Assembly: GCF_030253575.1 (NCBI RefSeq)
Contig: NC_080557.1
Coordinates: 1,669,001 to 1,733,000 of the forward strand
Direction: 5' to 3'
Source: Rhododendron vialii
Taxonomy: Eukaryota > Streptophyta > Magnoliopsida > Ericales > Ericaceae
Length of the DNA stretch: 64,000 nucleotides
The position numbers and the translations under genes were made by a program. How positions within the stretch are numbered: position 1 is the first letter of the stretch; the number at the start of each line of letters is the position of its first letter. The notes under the pieces are model-generated. The model did no database searches. It had not been told where the DNA came from and worked only from the letters and a program-made list of their open reading frames with translations. This document shows positions 45,540 to 57,291 of this stretch, piece by piece.

Positions 45540-46020
45540 TAGGTGAGGCACACTTGTGGTGCACAGAGAGCACTTGGATTGGGCCTGAGGTGCACCTGAT
45601 CTGTGGAGCATGTGCCCGGGGAGCACTTGGATTGCACCTGAGGTGCACTTGATCTGTGCAGAATGCGCCCGGGTGCGCGCTTGAACTACGCCTGAGGCAC
45701 ATGTGGTCAGTAAAGGATGCGCTCGGGGTGCACTTTGATTGCAAATGAGGCGCATCTGGTATGGAGGATGCACACTCCAATTGCGCCTGAGGCGCATCTG
45801 GCCTATGGAGGATGCGCCCAGTGCACACTTGGATTGGCGCCTAAGGCGCATTTGTTCTATGGAAGATGCTTGAACTGCTCCTGAGGCGCATTTGGTCTAT
45901 GGAAGATGCACACTCGGATTGTGCCTGAGGCGCATTTGGGCTATGGAGGATGCGCCTAGGGCGCTTTTTAACTGCGCCAGAGGCGCATTGCATCTGTAGA
46001 TACATTTTGATGCGCCCAAG
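45540..46020. repeat. GC-rich minisatellite, spacer B-C
   Basis: Units of TGCGCCTGAGGCGCATTTGG...GGAGGATGCGCCC, direct orientation; same left flank (ATGGTGGGATA...TATGGGTGGTAAAGGAAT) as the intronic copies. Confidence 0.85.
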
Positions 46021-46942
46021 GCACACTCCAATCGTTCCTTAAGCATATTACATCTGCACCACGATGACCACGTTCCCACCATCATTTAACCACCACCACA
46101 TATCGCTTCACCACTAGTACCACCACATCTCCACCACTACCACTACCACAACCTTTGACGCACCACCATCACTTTATCACAACGACTATCATTCCTTTAC
46201 CACCAAAAACTCCGCCACCTCCTAACCACCCTCTTACTACCGCTACCACCGCATCACCTCCATGAACATTATATCGCCACTACTACCACTACCTTCTACC
46301 ATTACCACTACTTCCACACAGTCATTTCAACACTACATCTCTACCATCATTGTCATTTGACCACCATCTCCATCTCTTTACCATTACCAGTGCCACTACC
46401 CGGTCTACACACCATCCACACACTACATAACAAAATTGAGTAAGACTCATTGTTTAGATTGGAGTCAAGACAAGAGTTCTTTACACTAATTTCATTTTTA
46501 AGTAAAACAAACAAAGATAAGACTGAGAATTCTCTCGTTCACAAGTGATAATTAGAGCAAAGTCTGGGAGAATAATCGATAAACCACGATGCCCCCACTT
46601 TTTCTACAAAGTCTGGTTCTCGTGACTCAAATCCATGCCACTCTATGAAAAATGGATGGCATGCATTTTGACTGATGAACTATTGATTAGACACTATCAA
46701 AATCTCAATGCTGACAGGAAATCTGTAATATATCGCACAAAGTAATGCCTAACGAAATCAGTTTCAAGTTGAACAAAAAGGAAGGATGTTGGTTAGTGTT
46801 TTGCGATAGCTGTGGGAAAACAAAATTTCACGAAACTCTAACGATTGCCTTTTATAAGTGAGAACTTCAAATCCGCTCATGGGATTTGCCATCAATCAAG
46901 AATCTGCATTTTGGCTGAATCTTGGTTTTGGTTTATGTACAG

Positions 46943-47027
46943 GTATGAGTGCCAAGGGAGTGAAGTGTTTGCTGAGAGATTGAGGAACAAGAAATTGAAC
47001 AAGTTGGTTGAGGGCACTGCCTGTTAG
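46943..47027 (+). pseudogene. Duplicated last exon of the reductase-like gene, copy C
   Basis: 85-bp exon with acceptor and TAG stop, nearly identical to 29193-29277. Ten bases after the stop about 270 bp are missing relative to units A and B, joined at the shared hexamer AACCCT. Confidence 0.9.
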
Positions 47028-47079
47028 CATCAACCCTATTAACCTTACAAACACAAACATTGATAAGCAAATAACATAA

Positions 47080-47625
47080 AGCTCTGATATCTTCTAGCAA
47101 AGCATCCAAAAGCCATTCGGATTCACAACCCTTCACAAGATCACAGACCAAGAGCCAAGAGTCCGTGTAAATCTCGACTTGGAGAAGATTGTTGTGAAAA
47201 CACCAAGAAAGAGTTAACACGCCCTGTACTCCGCTTGAAGAGTTGAGTGAGCAACGAAACCACATGTGCCTTCATGGACGTTAACCCTTGCCGCATCCTT
47301 GACTATCCACGCTGCACCCAGTTTAAGCTCCTCCAGAATCCAAGCACCATCAATAAAACCTGCATAATACTAACAGTTCAGAGCTTGACCAGCTTCAACC
47401 CCATCGTGAATCCACACGAACTCTTGTACAGTTGTTGAGGAGACTGTGGTTCTCACTAACGAGTCCCCTGATAATCCATTGTTCCAAGGCCCCACCTCTG
47501 TTCGAACCATAGAAACCACTTGCATAAATGAAGTGAAGAAATAGGATTTCGTTCATAAACCGGGGACAGTGCACTGTCGTAGTGCACATTCCAAGCCGTG
47601 CAAGAGTCTTTCTCATGGTCCACAT
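47080..47625 (-). pseudogene. RNase H-like domain fragment, copy C
   Basis: Third copy of the fragment described at 29590-30128, on the minus strand, with stops and frameshifts. Confidence 0.62.
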
Positions 47626-48152
47626 TTCAAGGAGTATCCTTCAAATGAAAACAAATATTAGCATTTTACTTGATAGAGCAGGGGACTAGCCTGCCATTGT
47701 CTTATTCTTATAATTCTATCGATCCACGTCGGGTGATATGTCTCACTCAATCTCTTTTCAATTGGGCTCTATAATTTTGATTTCAAATCATCAGATTAGC
47801 GCACTGACTCATGTTTTAGATTCGATTTGCAATATCCCCCTCAAATATAAACTAGTAAGGAATTATCAGAAATGATTATATGTCAAGAAAAGAGATGGAA
47901 AAATGTAGAAAAAGTACAACTACTCCACTTAATATAACTAACTCCACTTTAAGCAAAAAGAATTTGTCTACTCTTTTTTTTTTTAATTTCAAAGCCTGAA
48001 GGCGAAGATTACATCACAATAAAAGGAATGAACCAAAACTACCAACATCAAAGGCATAAGCATTGCTGAAAGTGCAAATTAATGAAAAATAACTGACTTT
48101 GATGTATTTTATGTGTAGAAAATTAATTTTTAGTCTGGTCATATATTTTTTT

Positions 48153-49295
48153 GGGAAAATTTTAAAAAAGCCTCTGAACTTTCAAGAACTTTGCAAAAAA
48201 CACCTGGACTTTAATTAATAACAAAAAGACACCTGAACTTACCATTCCGTTGGCAAAAAAGCCTCCGCCGTCCAATTCCGTCAATTTCTAACGGAAGGCG
48301 TAAACCTCCCCTTTTTTTTTACTTTTACTTTCAAAAATTACTTTTAACTTTTTTTTTTTGGTAGTAAATAAATAGGCAATAAAGTTTTTTTTTCCTTACT
48401 ATTTATCAAAAATTACTTTAACCTCATATTTTACTAAAATAACTTTAATCCACCCTTCTATTTTACTTTCAAATTTTAACTCCCCCCCCCTCTCCACAAC
48501 CAACCGCCAAAGCCCTAGCCCCAATTTTGTAAATCGTTAAAAAAAAAACGGTGGTGAAAGTAATTTTTAAAAAAGAGTAAGAAAAAAATTTGTTGCATAT
48601 TTATTCGTTACTAAAAAAGAAAGAGTTAAAAGTAATTTTTAAAAGTAAAAAGTAAAATGAAGGTTAAAAAAGGGGAGTGATTTTCATACTCCTTTTTGAT
48701 AGCCACACTCTTTTTTTTTTTTTGGCTTTTTAGTATTGAAAGTGTATGAATCTTTTTTACTAAAAGACAAAAAGGGAGTGTGGTTATCAAAAAGGGGAGT
48801 GTGAAAATCATCACCCCCCAAAAAAGCAATTTTAAAATTCTGAAATTGGGGCTGGGCTAGGGCTTTGGCGGTTAATTATGGAGTTGATTGGTAGTGTAGT
48901 GTGGGGTCGAATTTTTGGGAAAAAAAAGAGGGGAAAGAGAGAGAGAGAGAGAGAGAGAAATGTAAAATTTGAAAGTAAAAAAAAAGGAGTTATTTTTGTA
49001 AATAGTAAAAAATGGGGTTAAAATAATTTTTGATAAATAGTAAGGAAAAAAAGAATTTTATTGCATATTTATTTATTACTTAAAAAAATAAAAAAATTTG
49101 AAGTAAAAAGTAAAAAAAAAAGAGGGGAAGGTTAACGCCTTCCGTTAGCTCCAACCATTACAAATTGATGGAATTGGACGGCGGAAGCTTTTTTGTTAAT
49201 GGAATGGTAAGTTCAGGCATCTTTTTGTCATTAGTTAAAGTGTAGGTGTTTTTTTTAAGTTCTTGAAAGTTCAGGGGCTTTTTTAAAATTTTTCC
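48153..49295. mobile_element. Mutator-like non-autonomous element, copy in unit C
   Basis: Same element and same insertion point as 30673-31855; ends GGGAAAATTTTAAAAAAGCC and its inverse, target copies TATTTTTTT / TAGTTTTTA now diverged. More decayed than the unit A copy. Confidence 0.85.
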
Positions 49296-49445
49296 TAGTT
49301 TTTAGGGGGCGGCTCGCAACTCCTTATTTTCTTCATTAGCCCATTAAAAATTTTCAAATAATTACAACATGAGCCTCTAATGCAAAATGTTCTACTTGCC
49401 TTTCTGGTGTATGGTAACTAACGGTTGAAAACATATATATATACA

Positions 49446-49790
49446 GTCGGGTTCCGGTGAGGGATCCCGCATTTTTTTAAAATGCGGGACTCCCCTTCCC
49501 GATTGAATTTCAATGATCCGAGCCGCTCAAAGTGATCAGAACGTGATTTTAAGGGTCCCCGCTAGAAATCAGCAAAAAAAATGACCGGGAAGGGCTTCAT
49601 CCGAGCAGTTTTCATTGAACGGTTCAAAAAAACTGCTCGGATGAAGCCCTTCCCGGTCATTTTTTTTGCTGATTTCTCACAAGGGACCCTTAAAATTACG
49701 TTTTGCAAACATTGAACGGTTTGGATTTTCAAATTTTGATCGGAAAATGATGTTAAAATGAGGGATCCCTCACTTGAAAATTCCTCTCTA
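49446..49790. mobile_element. Hairpin MITE (GTGAGGGATCCC ends)
   Basis: Ends GGTGAGGGATCCC and GGGATCCCTCAC are inverted, with a perfect 48-bp inverted repeat (49565-49612 and 49629-49676) around a 16-nt loop at the centre. Confidence 0.8.
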
Positions 49791-49804
49791 TATATATATA
49801 TATA

Positions 49805-49870
<66 letters not shown>
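49787..49870. repeat. (TA)n microsatellite
   Basis: About 40 TA units with one CTA interruption. Confidence 0.92.
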
Positions 49871-49872
<2 letters not shown>

Positions 49873-50204
49873 TAACTAACTGTTGAAAATACATATATGA
49901 TTTGCTAATTAACTGCCGAATTTTGATATATACTTCAGTATTAGGTTATGGAAAATTTATTTGACAATATTATATTACTGAAGATTAGAAAAGTCATCTA
50001 TATATATACATTTCGGTAATTAACTGCTGAAAATATATAAACATTTTAATAACTAACTGTTGAAATTATTTAAATATTACGGTATTCAAATGTCAAAAAT
50101 ATTACATTTTTTCGGACCTGAAACACCGAAAATCTGGTTCAAAAAATTGAAAATTCTGCGTTGAAAAAAACACAGTGCTCGATCAGCTCCCAAGTGGGTT
50201 TCGT

Positions 50205-50208
<4 letters not shown>

Positions 50209-50253
<45 letters not shown>
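50209..50253. repeat. (GA)n microsatellite
   Basis: About 22 GA units inside the expanded MITE. Confidence 0.9.
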
Positions 50254-50256
<3 letters not shown>

Positions 50257-50580
50257 ACCTTGAAGAAAGGAGGGGAGGGAGTGGCGGTGGAAGGGTAGTG
50301 TTCGTAGCTTTGGTGGTAGTGGCTATGGAGATTTGTGTTTTGGGAGGAGAGGGATATAATAGAAAGATTTGGAAAAATTAATACTAGGTTATATGGAGTA
50401 CATAAAAGGAAATTAATGGGTTATATGGAGTAAATGAAGGAAGTGGGCTATGAAGAAAATAAAGGGTTGCGAATAGCCGCCCCCATTTTTTATTCCTTCG
50501 CTTTGATCAAGGGGAATCCGAAAATTGAAAATAATTGACTCAAAGTCTCAAAACCAATAAAAATTCAACGAAAATATAAA

Positions 50581-50959
50581 CAGTCATGCTACTTGCACAT
50601 ACACTTTTACACATATCTTGCACATACTTTTATGGAGCCCACCTCGGGTCCCACCAATATGATCCGAAACGCTTATTATTTTTAAAGTAATTTTTTAAGA
50701 GTTCCTGTAAAAAATCAACTCGATAGGATATCGGTAAGGACTTTTTCAGAAATCATAGGGGGAAACAGTCTGATTCGCACTGTGATTTCTGAAAAAGCCT
50801 TTACAGATATCCTATCGAGTTGATTTTTGACAAAAATTCTTAAAATATTATTTTAAAAATAATGAGCGGTTCGGATCATATTGGTGGGACCCGAGGTGGA
50901 TCCCATAAAAGTGTGTGTGCAAGATATGTGTACAAATGTATGTGTCCTTAGCATTTTTG
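50581..50959. mobile_element. Mutator-type MITE private to unit C
   Basis: 379 bp; ends CAGTCATGCTACTTGCACAT and the inverse of CAAAAATGCTAAGGACACAT, with long internal inverted arms (GGTCCCACCAATATGATCC and others). Perfect 9-bp target duplication AAATATAAA (50572-50580, 50960-50968). The empty site is seen in unit B (near 40195). Confidence 0.92.
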
Positions 50960-51053
50960 AAATATAAATAACCCAGTTAAAGTCGTTTGCCTTCCCTCCA
51001 AAACCCCTCTCTCTCACTCAAGATCAAGACACCAACTTCGGATGAAAACAGTA

Positions 51054-54000
51054 ATGGCGGAAGAAGAAAATCAAGATATTCAGAACCCACGACAAGACGA
51101 CCAATGGGAGGAAAGAACCCTCAACCTCCTCCCCCACTCCAAGATCGACCAACGTCTCTCTCTCTCTCTCTCTCTCTGACCAAGTTTCGATTGATGCATT
51201 TAGCATGACAAATTTGCTTAATTTCTTCTTCAGATTTCGTGAGAGCTAAAAAAAGAACGAAAAGAAAGAAGCACAAGGTGCGATGGATGGTGGAGAATCC
51301 AATGGCAATTCCTCAAACGATTCTTGAGCTTCAACACCCATCCATGAGAGAATCTGCTCTCCGCTGCCTCAGCGATTTTCTCATCTGGGTTTTTCACTAT
51401 CTTTCTTTTTCTCATATGGGTTTTCACAGTCTTTCTTTTTCTCTCTGGGTTGTTTCACAATCTTCTTTTCTCATTTGTGTTTCTCGATTATATTCTCATT
51501 TATCAATTGAACAATTAATAAATTCTTGAAGCTATCGAATCTTCTGTAGTTTAGGGACATGCTGAACTGGGCTATTTATTTTACTTGAATGAATGAAAGG
51601 TCAGGTTTTTCTAAAACATTTGACTTTGCTCAATTGGGGAATTTCCTGAATTGGTTAACTACAAAAGGTATAGACTTTTTTAATTGCCAATTTTTTCTAT
51701 GCTTATCTTTGCATTTGAGTTCTTCACCATCTTTTTTCCCCCTCATGTGGTTTCTTCATAATATTCACATAACTCAGATAAAATTTCAATTAAGGGTGTG
51801 TGTTCACGCATGGTGGGATAGTGGTTATGGGTGGTAAAGGAATCGTGGTCGAGGCACACTTGGATTGCGCCTGAGGCGCACTTGATATGTGGAGGATCCG
51901 CCTGGGGAGCACTTGGATTGCAACTGAGTTGCATTTGATCTGTGGAGGACGCGCCTGGGCCGCACATGATCTGTGCAGCATGCGCCCGGGACGCACTTTG
52001 AGCGCCAGAGGCGCATTTGATTTGTGGAGGAGGCGCCCAGGAGGCGCGCTAGAACTGCGCCTGAGGCGCATTTGGTCAGTAGAGGATGCGCCCGGGACGC
52101 ATTTTGTGCGCCTGAGGCGCATTTGGTCTGCGGAGGATGGGCCCGGGGCGCTTTTTAACTGCGCCTGAGGCGCATTGCTTCAGTATTATGCATTTCAATG
52201 CTCCCGAGGCACACTCCAGTCGTGCCTAAAGCACATTACATGTGCACAACCACGACTATCATTTAACCACTACAACATATCGCTTCATCACTATTACCGC
52301 AACATCTCCACCACTACCACCACCTCCAGTGGTATCATTTTACTTAAGTGGGCACATCTTCTTACTGTGTTATATATATCATGAGGTACTTGAATGATGA
52401 AAGGTCAAATTTTTCTAAGATCTGAGTTTGTTCGGTTGGGTATTTTCTTCTGAAATGGTTAATTATGATATAGGCTATAGAATTATTTTAAACTGTATAT
52501 TTTTCCCGATGCCTATTGAATATATGCTGAATGGGTTCAGGCATTTGGTTTATGGTTGTTTTCCCTTTCTTGTTGGCAGAAAAGAGAAGAAGACCGTGAA
52601 AATTACGATTGGACGGCGCTCTTGTTGTTTAATTCTTGCAGCACTATGGCCGTTCTACTTCAGGTTCAAAATAAAATGGGTTTTTCTTGTTTGTTTTTCC
52701 TTTTGGTTTCCCCCTCCGCCTCTGCCATTTCTTTTCTATTTTCAGTTCGTGGTTTTCCTTATTCGTGATCATAAGAAATTTAGACAACAAGTGAAAACAG
52801 AAACTTCTTTTGGAGTTCTATTATTTGGACAACTCAATTCACAGTTGCATTTTCTTAAATCAAAAGTATTATGTTCACTCTTTCATTTTCTTAAACCAAA
52901 AGAACAGAAAGCATTATGTTCAAGATTTAGGCTGTTTTCTTCTCCACAAATTTCACATCATTTCAGTTTCTTAAATCGGAAGAACAGAAAGCATTTTCTC
53001 GCAACATGTTATTCCTACTCATGAAAGACTCTAAGCATAGTTGTCGGTTTCTTTGAAACAGGAAGTTTTAGCCTTTTCCCAATTGTCGGCAGATGGAACT
53101 CCGACTGTGAGAGCCTCTAAGCGTGTTGTGAATGTTCTCACCCTATTTCAGGTTGTCAGCAACATCTCATCACTTGTGACTTCTATTCTTTTCTTATTTT
53201 CCATCCTATAGGGCATTTTCTTTGAATTTGTTTTGGGCTCAATAGCTTATTTCCTTTGCAGTGTATTGCGTCTAGCAAACAAACCAGATATAAGTTTGTG
53301 AAGTGTAAGGTCCCTTAACGCTGTCAATATGAGTAAAATTCCTTGGTATATTTTACAGCTAGTCTTCATTTAGATTCTGTGATCTTTGGTTGTGCAATAT
53401 AGCTTTTATCCCCAATTTTGTGGTACCACTGATACGGTTTGAAATCCCCTTGGAGAATTACGAAGATGTTTGAGCTGTGGCCCTCTCTGTGATTGGCATT
53501 CTATGCCAGGTACTTCCCTTTTGAATGCATTAATCTGCTATTATATGTTGGAAGTTGATTTTTGGGACTTTTGTTTTCCTTCCTTTTGTTTGGAAGGCTA
53601 AAGAACCCAAGGTCATTCAATGGGCTCTCGATAGCAACATGGTAGAAATCTGTCGGATCAGCATGGAGATTGGAAGTGAGCTCTCTAAAGTGGTGAGACT
53701 CTGTTTCCAAATTGGGCTCAAGTCTTTTATTTTCATATGCATGGCACCGGCTGGCTGTTTTGCCACATAAAATTCAATTTTTAAAGAGACAAAAGGCGTG
53801 ATACTGGATGTAAGAAACCTCCAACTCTCAAGCCTTGAGGCTTTGGTGATTGTGCCTCAAAAGTCATCATCTATAAATGATAATCCTGTACCTAAGCAAC
53901 TATATCATGGGACTTTCAAATCACGAAACATGTTTTTAGTTTCTTCTTATCCAATGTTTAATAGTGATCTGCTAATAGTTTGCGGGAACATGTTTGCAGA

Positions 54001-55041
54001 TGGGAATGCACATTCTGGAAGCAATTTTGCAAGATGACTCAGGGATGTCTTATATTTGCAGTCCAACTTGTGACCTACTACTGAAAAATTTGATGAGGAC
54101 ATGGGAGCATCTGGTAGGCATATACCTAGTGTGCCCTGGTTCATTGTAGAAACTATGATTCCATATTTTCTGTATAAGCATTCCAGCCTGACAAATGTTT
54201 GTCTTTCTTAACTTCGATTCCAAGGTTACTTGTTTGGCTGTGGACCAAGATTTCTCTCCCCGCCTCCTATTTCATATTCTTCGCTGCTACATACTGCTCT
54301 GCACTAACACTCGGTAAGCTGTTAAAATGAGCGTTGAGATGCTCCAAAACCATGATCGTGCTCATTTTATATTAACATAATCTAGATTGCTGATTCTTTA
54401 TTTGTTCTTAGTTTTTGGGCACTTCTGATTCAATATTATGCCTATGTTACATGGACTCTGATACTTTCCATGGGACACTTGTTTCATGTTTGTGTCTAAT
54501 GTCATGTGTTTTTGCATAAATTTTATACAGTACGAGGAGTGCTTTAATTCTTACATTCTTTTAAGTTATATGACCATTTTACCCTTCAAAATATGTATGT
54601 GTCCACACTTTTTTTTTGGTTGATCTGCTATGTGCCCACACTTGACAACCGTATCCAAGTCCATGAAACTTAGATTATGCCTACACTTGAGATTGATGTC
54701 ATTGCCGGAAAGATTGTATCTTATGTTCTCACATTTTGCAGAGGTTTCAGTACAGTGAAGGAGAATCTACCAGATAGCTTAACTGATAGTTCTTTTGTTG
54801 ATCTCACTGAGGTATCTGTCATCAAAGTTTTCGTCTTTCTTTGCCTGCTCTATTATCAACATAACTCCATCTATGAAAAGGAAACTGGCTTACCTGTTCT
54901 ATCTATTTTCTGCACCACTTCGTTGGCACTTTACAGGAGTTCCCTCTGATTGCAAGTTTGCTCCAACAACTACTCCTGAGTCTCAGTAAAGTTGACAACT
55001 GCTCTCCGAGTTTCCTACCCGATGACTTACAACTCTGCTAG
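51054..55041 (+). pseudogene. RCD1/CNOT9-like (CAF40) gene, copy C, one nonsense codon
   Basis: Best preserved in splice sites: exons 51054-51153, 51234-51388, 52580-52663, 53062-53151, 53262-53304, 53403-53509, then the exon 7 to 11 equivalents, all with consensus acceptors and donors. Joined, it reads through to exon 6, where GAAGATGTTTGAGCT puts a TGA at 53471-53473 (CGG in copy A, CAA in copy B). That truncates the protein at about residue 180 of 349, before most of the armadillo repeats. The last exon ends one codon later than in A and B (CTC TGC TAG, stop 55039). Family evidence is as for copy A. If the TGA is real the product is non-functional; a read error at this base would restore a full frame. 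Confidence 0.8.
51850..52210. repeat. GC-rich minisatellite in RCD1-like intron 2, copy C
   Basis: Same unit and flanks as 32930-33290. Confidence 0.85.
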
Positions 55042-55759
55042 CCAAAACTTCTGCTTTTTGAGAGATAAAACAAGAAAGGTGGAGTTGTTCCCTCTGCCGT
55101 ACTTGTAGGAAGTTCTTGGCACTCTCAATAGTAAACACAGAGACAAGAAAGCAAATTCTTTGGGATGCGAAATGAATCAGAAATCGTACTGTAGGGTTTT
55201 TGTGTAGAGTGAATTTTCTTCTGTAAATCGTAGAGTAGCTTTGAAGTTCACCTCCGAAACTGTGAATGTATTTTGTAGTTCATTTCTGAAGTAATAAGAG
55301 ATTTCTGAAGTTCTTTGTGAAAATGGCACTCTTAATTAAAATGGTGAATGCCTGCTGATGCTAAAAAGGCAATTAGCCCATGGGAAAGATTAGCCATTGC
55401 CAAACAATGTTGGGAACTTTATGTTAGTGGCAATTCGTTTTGTTCCAATTTTCCTGCACAGAACTTTAATATTATCACCAGCATACTCTATAGTTATTGG
55501 AGAAACAAAACAAAAGTAGGCTTAGGAATCTGTTTAGGGAAAAATGATGGGTACAGGTTTTTCTTGTATTAGAGAGAGATTATTTGATGTGAAAAAGATA
55601 GATTTTCATTTGTAAAACTTGCAGAGAAGTAGGTCTGAACCATGTTTATGAGAAAGAAAGTCACATACTCAAGGCGTACGTTCTTCCATGTTCATTTTCT
55701 ATTTTTTCTATTTTTAGAAACGACAAAACTGGTTCTGGGGGTTTGACACCTCAAAAGTA

Positions 55760-56035
55760 TGGTTGCAAAAGAGCCAAGCCGGTCTTTAAAGTGTTCGAGC
55801 TTTGCTTGTTCAAAAGCTCGAGTTTGGCTTGAGCTCGAGTTGAGCCCAAATAATTAAACTTGAGCTCAGCTCACTTAGTATCAAGCCATTCGAGCTTGAT
55901 TCTGTACTTAACGAGCTTAAAACTAGAGCTCGAATTTGTCTCGTTTCGTATCAAGCTGAGTTGAATCGATCCCATAAGTAGCCTAGCCGAGCTACTCACA
56001 AACAACTTATAATAGCTTGGTTTGTTTGTAGATCC
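55760..56035. mobile_element. hAT-type GAGCT-rich repeat, spacer after unit C gene
   Basis: GAGCTCGAGTTGAGCC-type words between a TATGGTTGCAAAAGAGCC end and a GGTTTGTTTGTAGATCC end. Same family as 10464-10745. Confidence 0.65.
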
Positions 56036-56173
56036 AGGCGACTGTAGATAATACAACCGAAGATATTTCTCCAACTGCCAGCTGTGAGAACTTATAATAG
56101 CTCGGTTTGTTTATAGCTCTAGGCGACTGTAGCTAATACGATCGAAGATATTTCTCCAACCGCCAGTTGTGAT
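56004..56173. repeat. 85-bp tandem duplication in the last spacer
   Basis: AACTTATAATAGCTYGGTTTGTTTRTAG begins at 56004 and again at 56089, each followed by AGGCGACTGTAG and AGATATTTCTCCAAC. Spacers A-B and B-C have one copy. Confidence 0.9.
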
Positions 56174-56203
56174 TTGTCTCACATTTCTGTAGACAAAAGG
56201 GTG

Positions 56204-56234
<31 letters not shown>

Positions 56235-56459
56235 TGTGTGTGTGTGTGTGTGTTCAAAGATGGTGGTGAAGATGTGGTAAAGTGAAGGGGTGAAGTGGTG
56301 ACAACGATGTGGAAATGCTATTAATGGACCAGAGGTGAGGGGTCGAGAGGTGGTGGTAGTGGTAGTGGTGGTGAAGTGAGAGCGGTGGTGGCGATGGTGT
56401 AGCAATTGTAGTAGTATTGAGTTGACCATGGTGGGATAGCGGTTATGGGTGGCAAAGGA

Positions 56460-56880
56460 ATAGTGGTCGAGGCATAGGTGAGGCACACTTGTGGTGCCCG
56501 GAGAGTACTTGGATTGCGCCCAAGGCATATTTGATCTATGGAGGATGCGTCCGGGGGTGCACTTGAACTGCACCTGAGTCTCATTTTGTCAGCAGAGGAT
56601 GTGCCCAGGGCGCACTTTGATTGCATGTGAGGTGCATTTGGTATGAAGGATGCGCACTTTGATTGCGCCTCAGGCTCATTTGGTCAGTGAAGATGCGCCC
56701 AGGGCTCACTTTGATTGCACTTGAGGCGCATTTGGTCTATGGAAGATGGGTACTCGGATTGCACCTGAGGTGCATTTGGTCTATGGAGGATGTGCACAGG
56801 GCACTTTTTAATTGCGCTTGAGACGCATTGCATCAATAGATACATTTCGATTTGCCCGAGGCACAAGTCAATTGTGCCTG
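56460..56880. repeat. GC-rich minisatellite, last spacer
   Basis: Same family as 45540-46020 but more diverged (TGCACCTGAGGTGCATTTGG). Confidence 0.8.
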
Positions 56881-57291
56881 AAGCATATTACATTTGCACA
56901 ACAACGACCACGTTCCCCCCACATATCGCTTCACCACTAATACCACAACATCTCCACCACTACCACAACCTCCAAAGGTATCATTTCACGCACACCATCA
57001 CTTTATCACAACAACTATCATCCCTTTACCACCAAAAATCCCGCTATTAACACCATCACCACCTCCTAACCACCCTCTTACTACCACTACCACCGCATCA
57101 CTTCCACCAACGTTCTATCACCACAACTACCACAACCTTCTCCCACTCCCACTCCCACTACTTACCCACCATCATTTCAACACTACACCTCTACCACCAT
57201 TGTCATTTGACCACCATGGCACCATCTCCATCTCTTTACCATTACCACTACCACATCTACACACTACGTAACAAAATTGGGTAAAACTCAT

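Larger units (their letters stand above)
38408..46551. repeat. Segmental duplication unit B (8.1 kb)
   Basis: Begins TTAGAGCAAAGTCTGAGAG right after spacer sequence ending GTTCACAAGTGATAA, the same junction as at unit C. Same gene order as unit A but without the Mutator-type element and the MITEs, so it is the shortest unit. Confidence 0.9.
49305..50484. mobile_element. MITE with GGGGGCGGCT / AGCCGCCCCC ends, expanded, unit C
   Basis: Left end GGGGGCGGCTCGCAACTCCT, right end the inverse of GGGGGCGGCTATTCGCAACC. It starts directly after the target copy of the Mutator-like element. Compared with the 127-bp relative in unit A it is swollen to 1180 bp by a hairpin MITE (49446-49790), a (TA)n tract and a (GA)n tract. 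Confidence 0.72.

Noticed and set aside
38803-47027. Copies of the reductase last exon as possible alternative terminal exons
   Set aside because: They lie 9.5-18 kb downstream beyond an intact terminal exon with stop, so use by splicing is very unlikely; annotated as pseudogene fragments.
49562-49894. 110-codon minus-strand frame with YIYIYI run
   Set aside because: Translation of the (TA)n microsatellite and the perfect hairpin.
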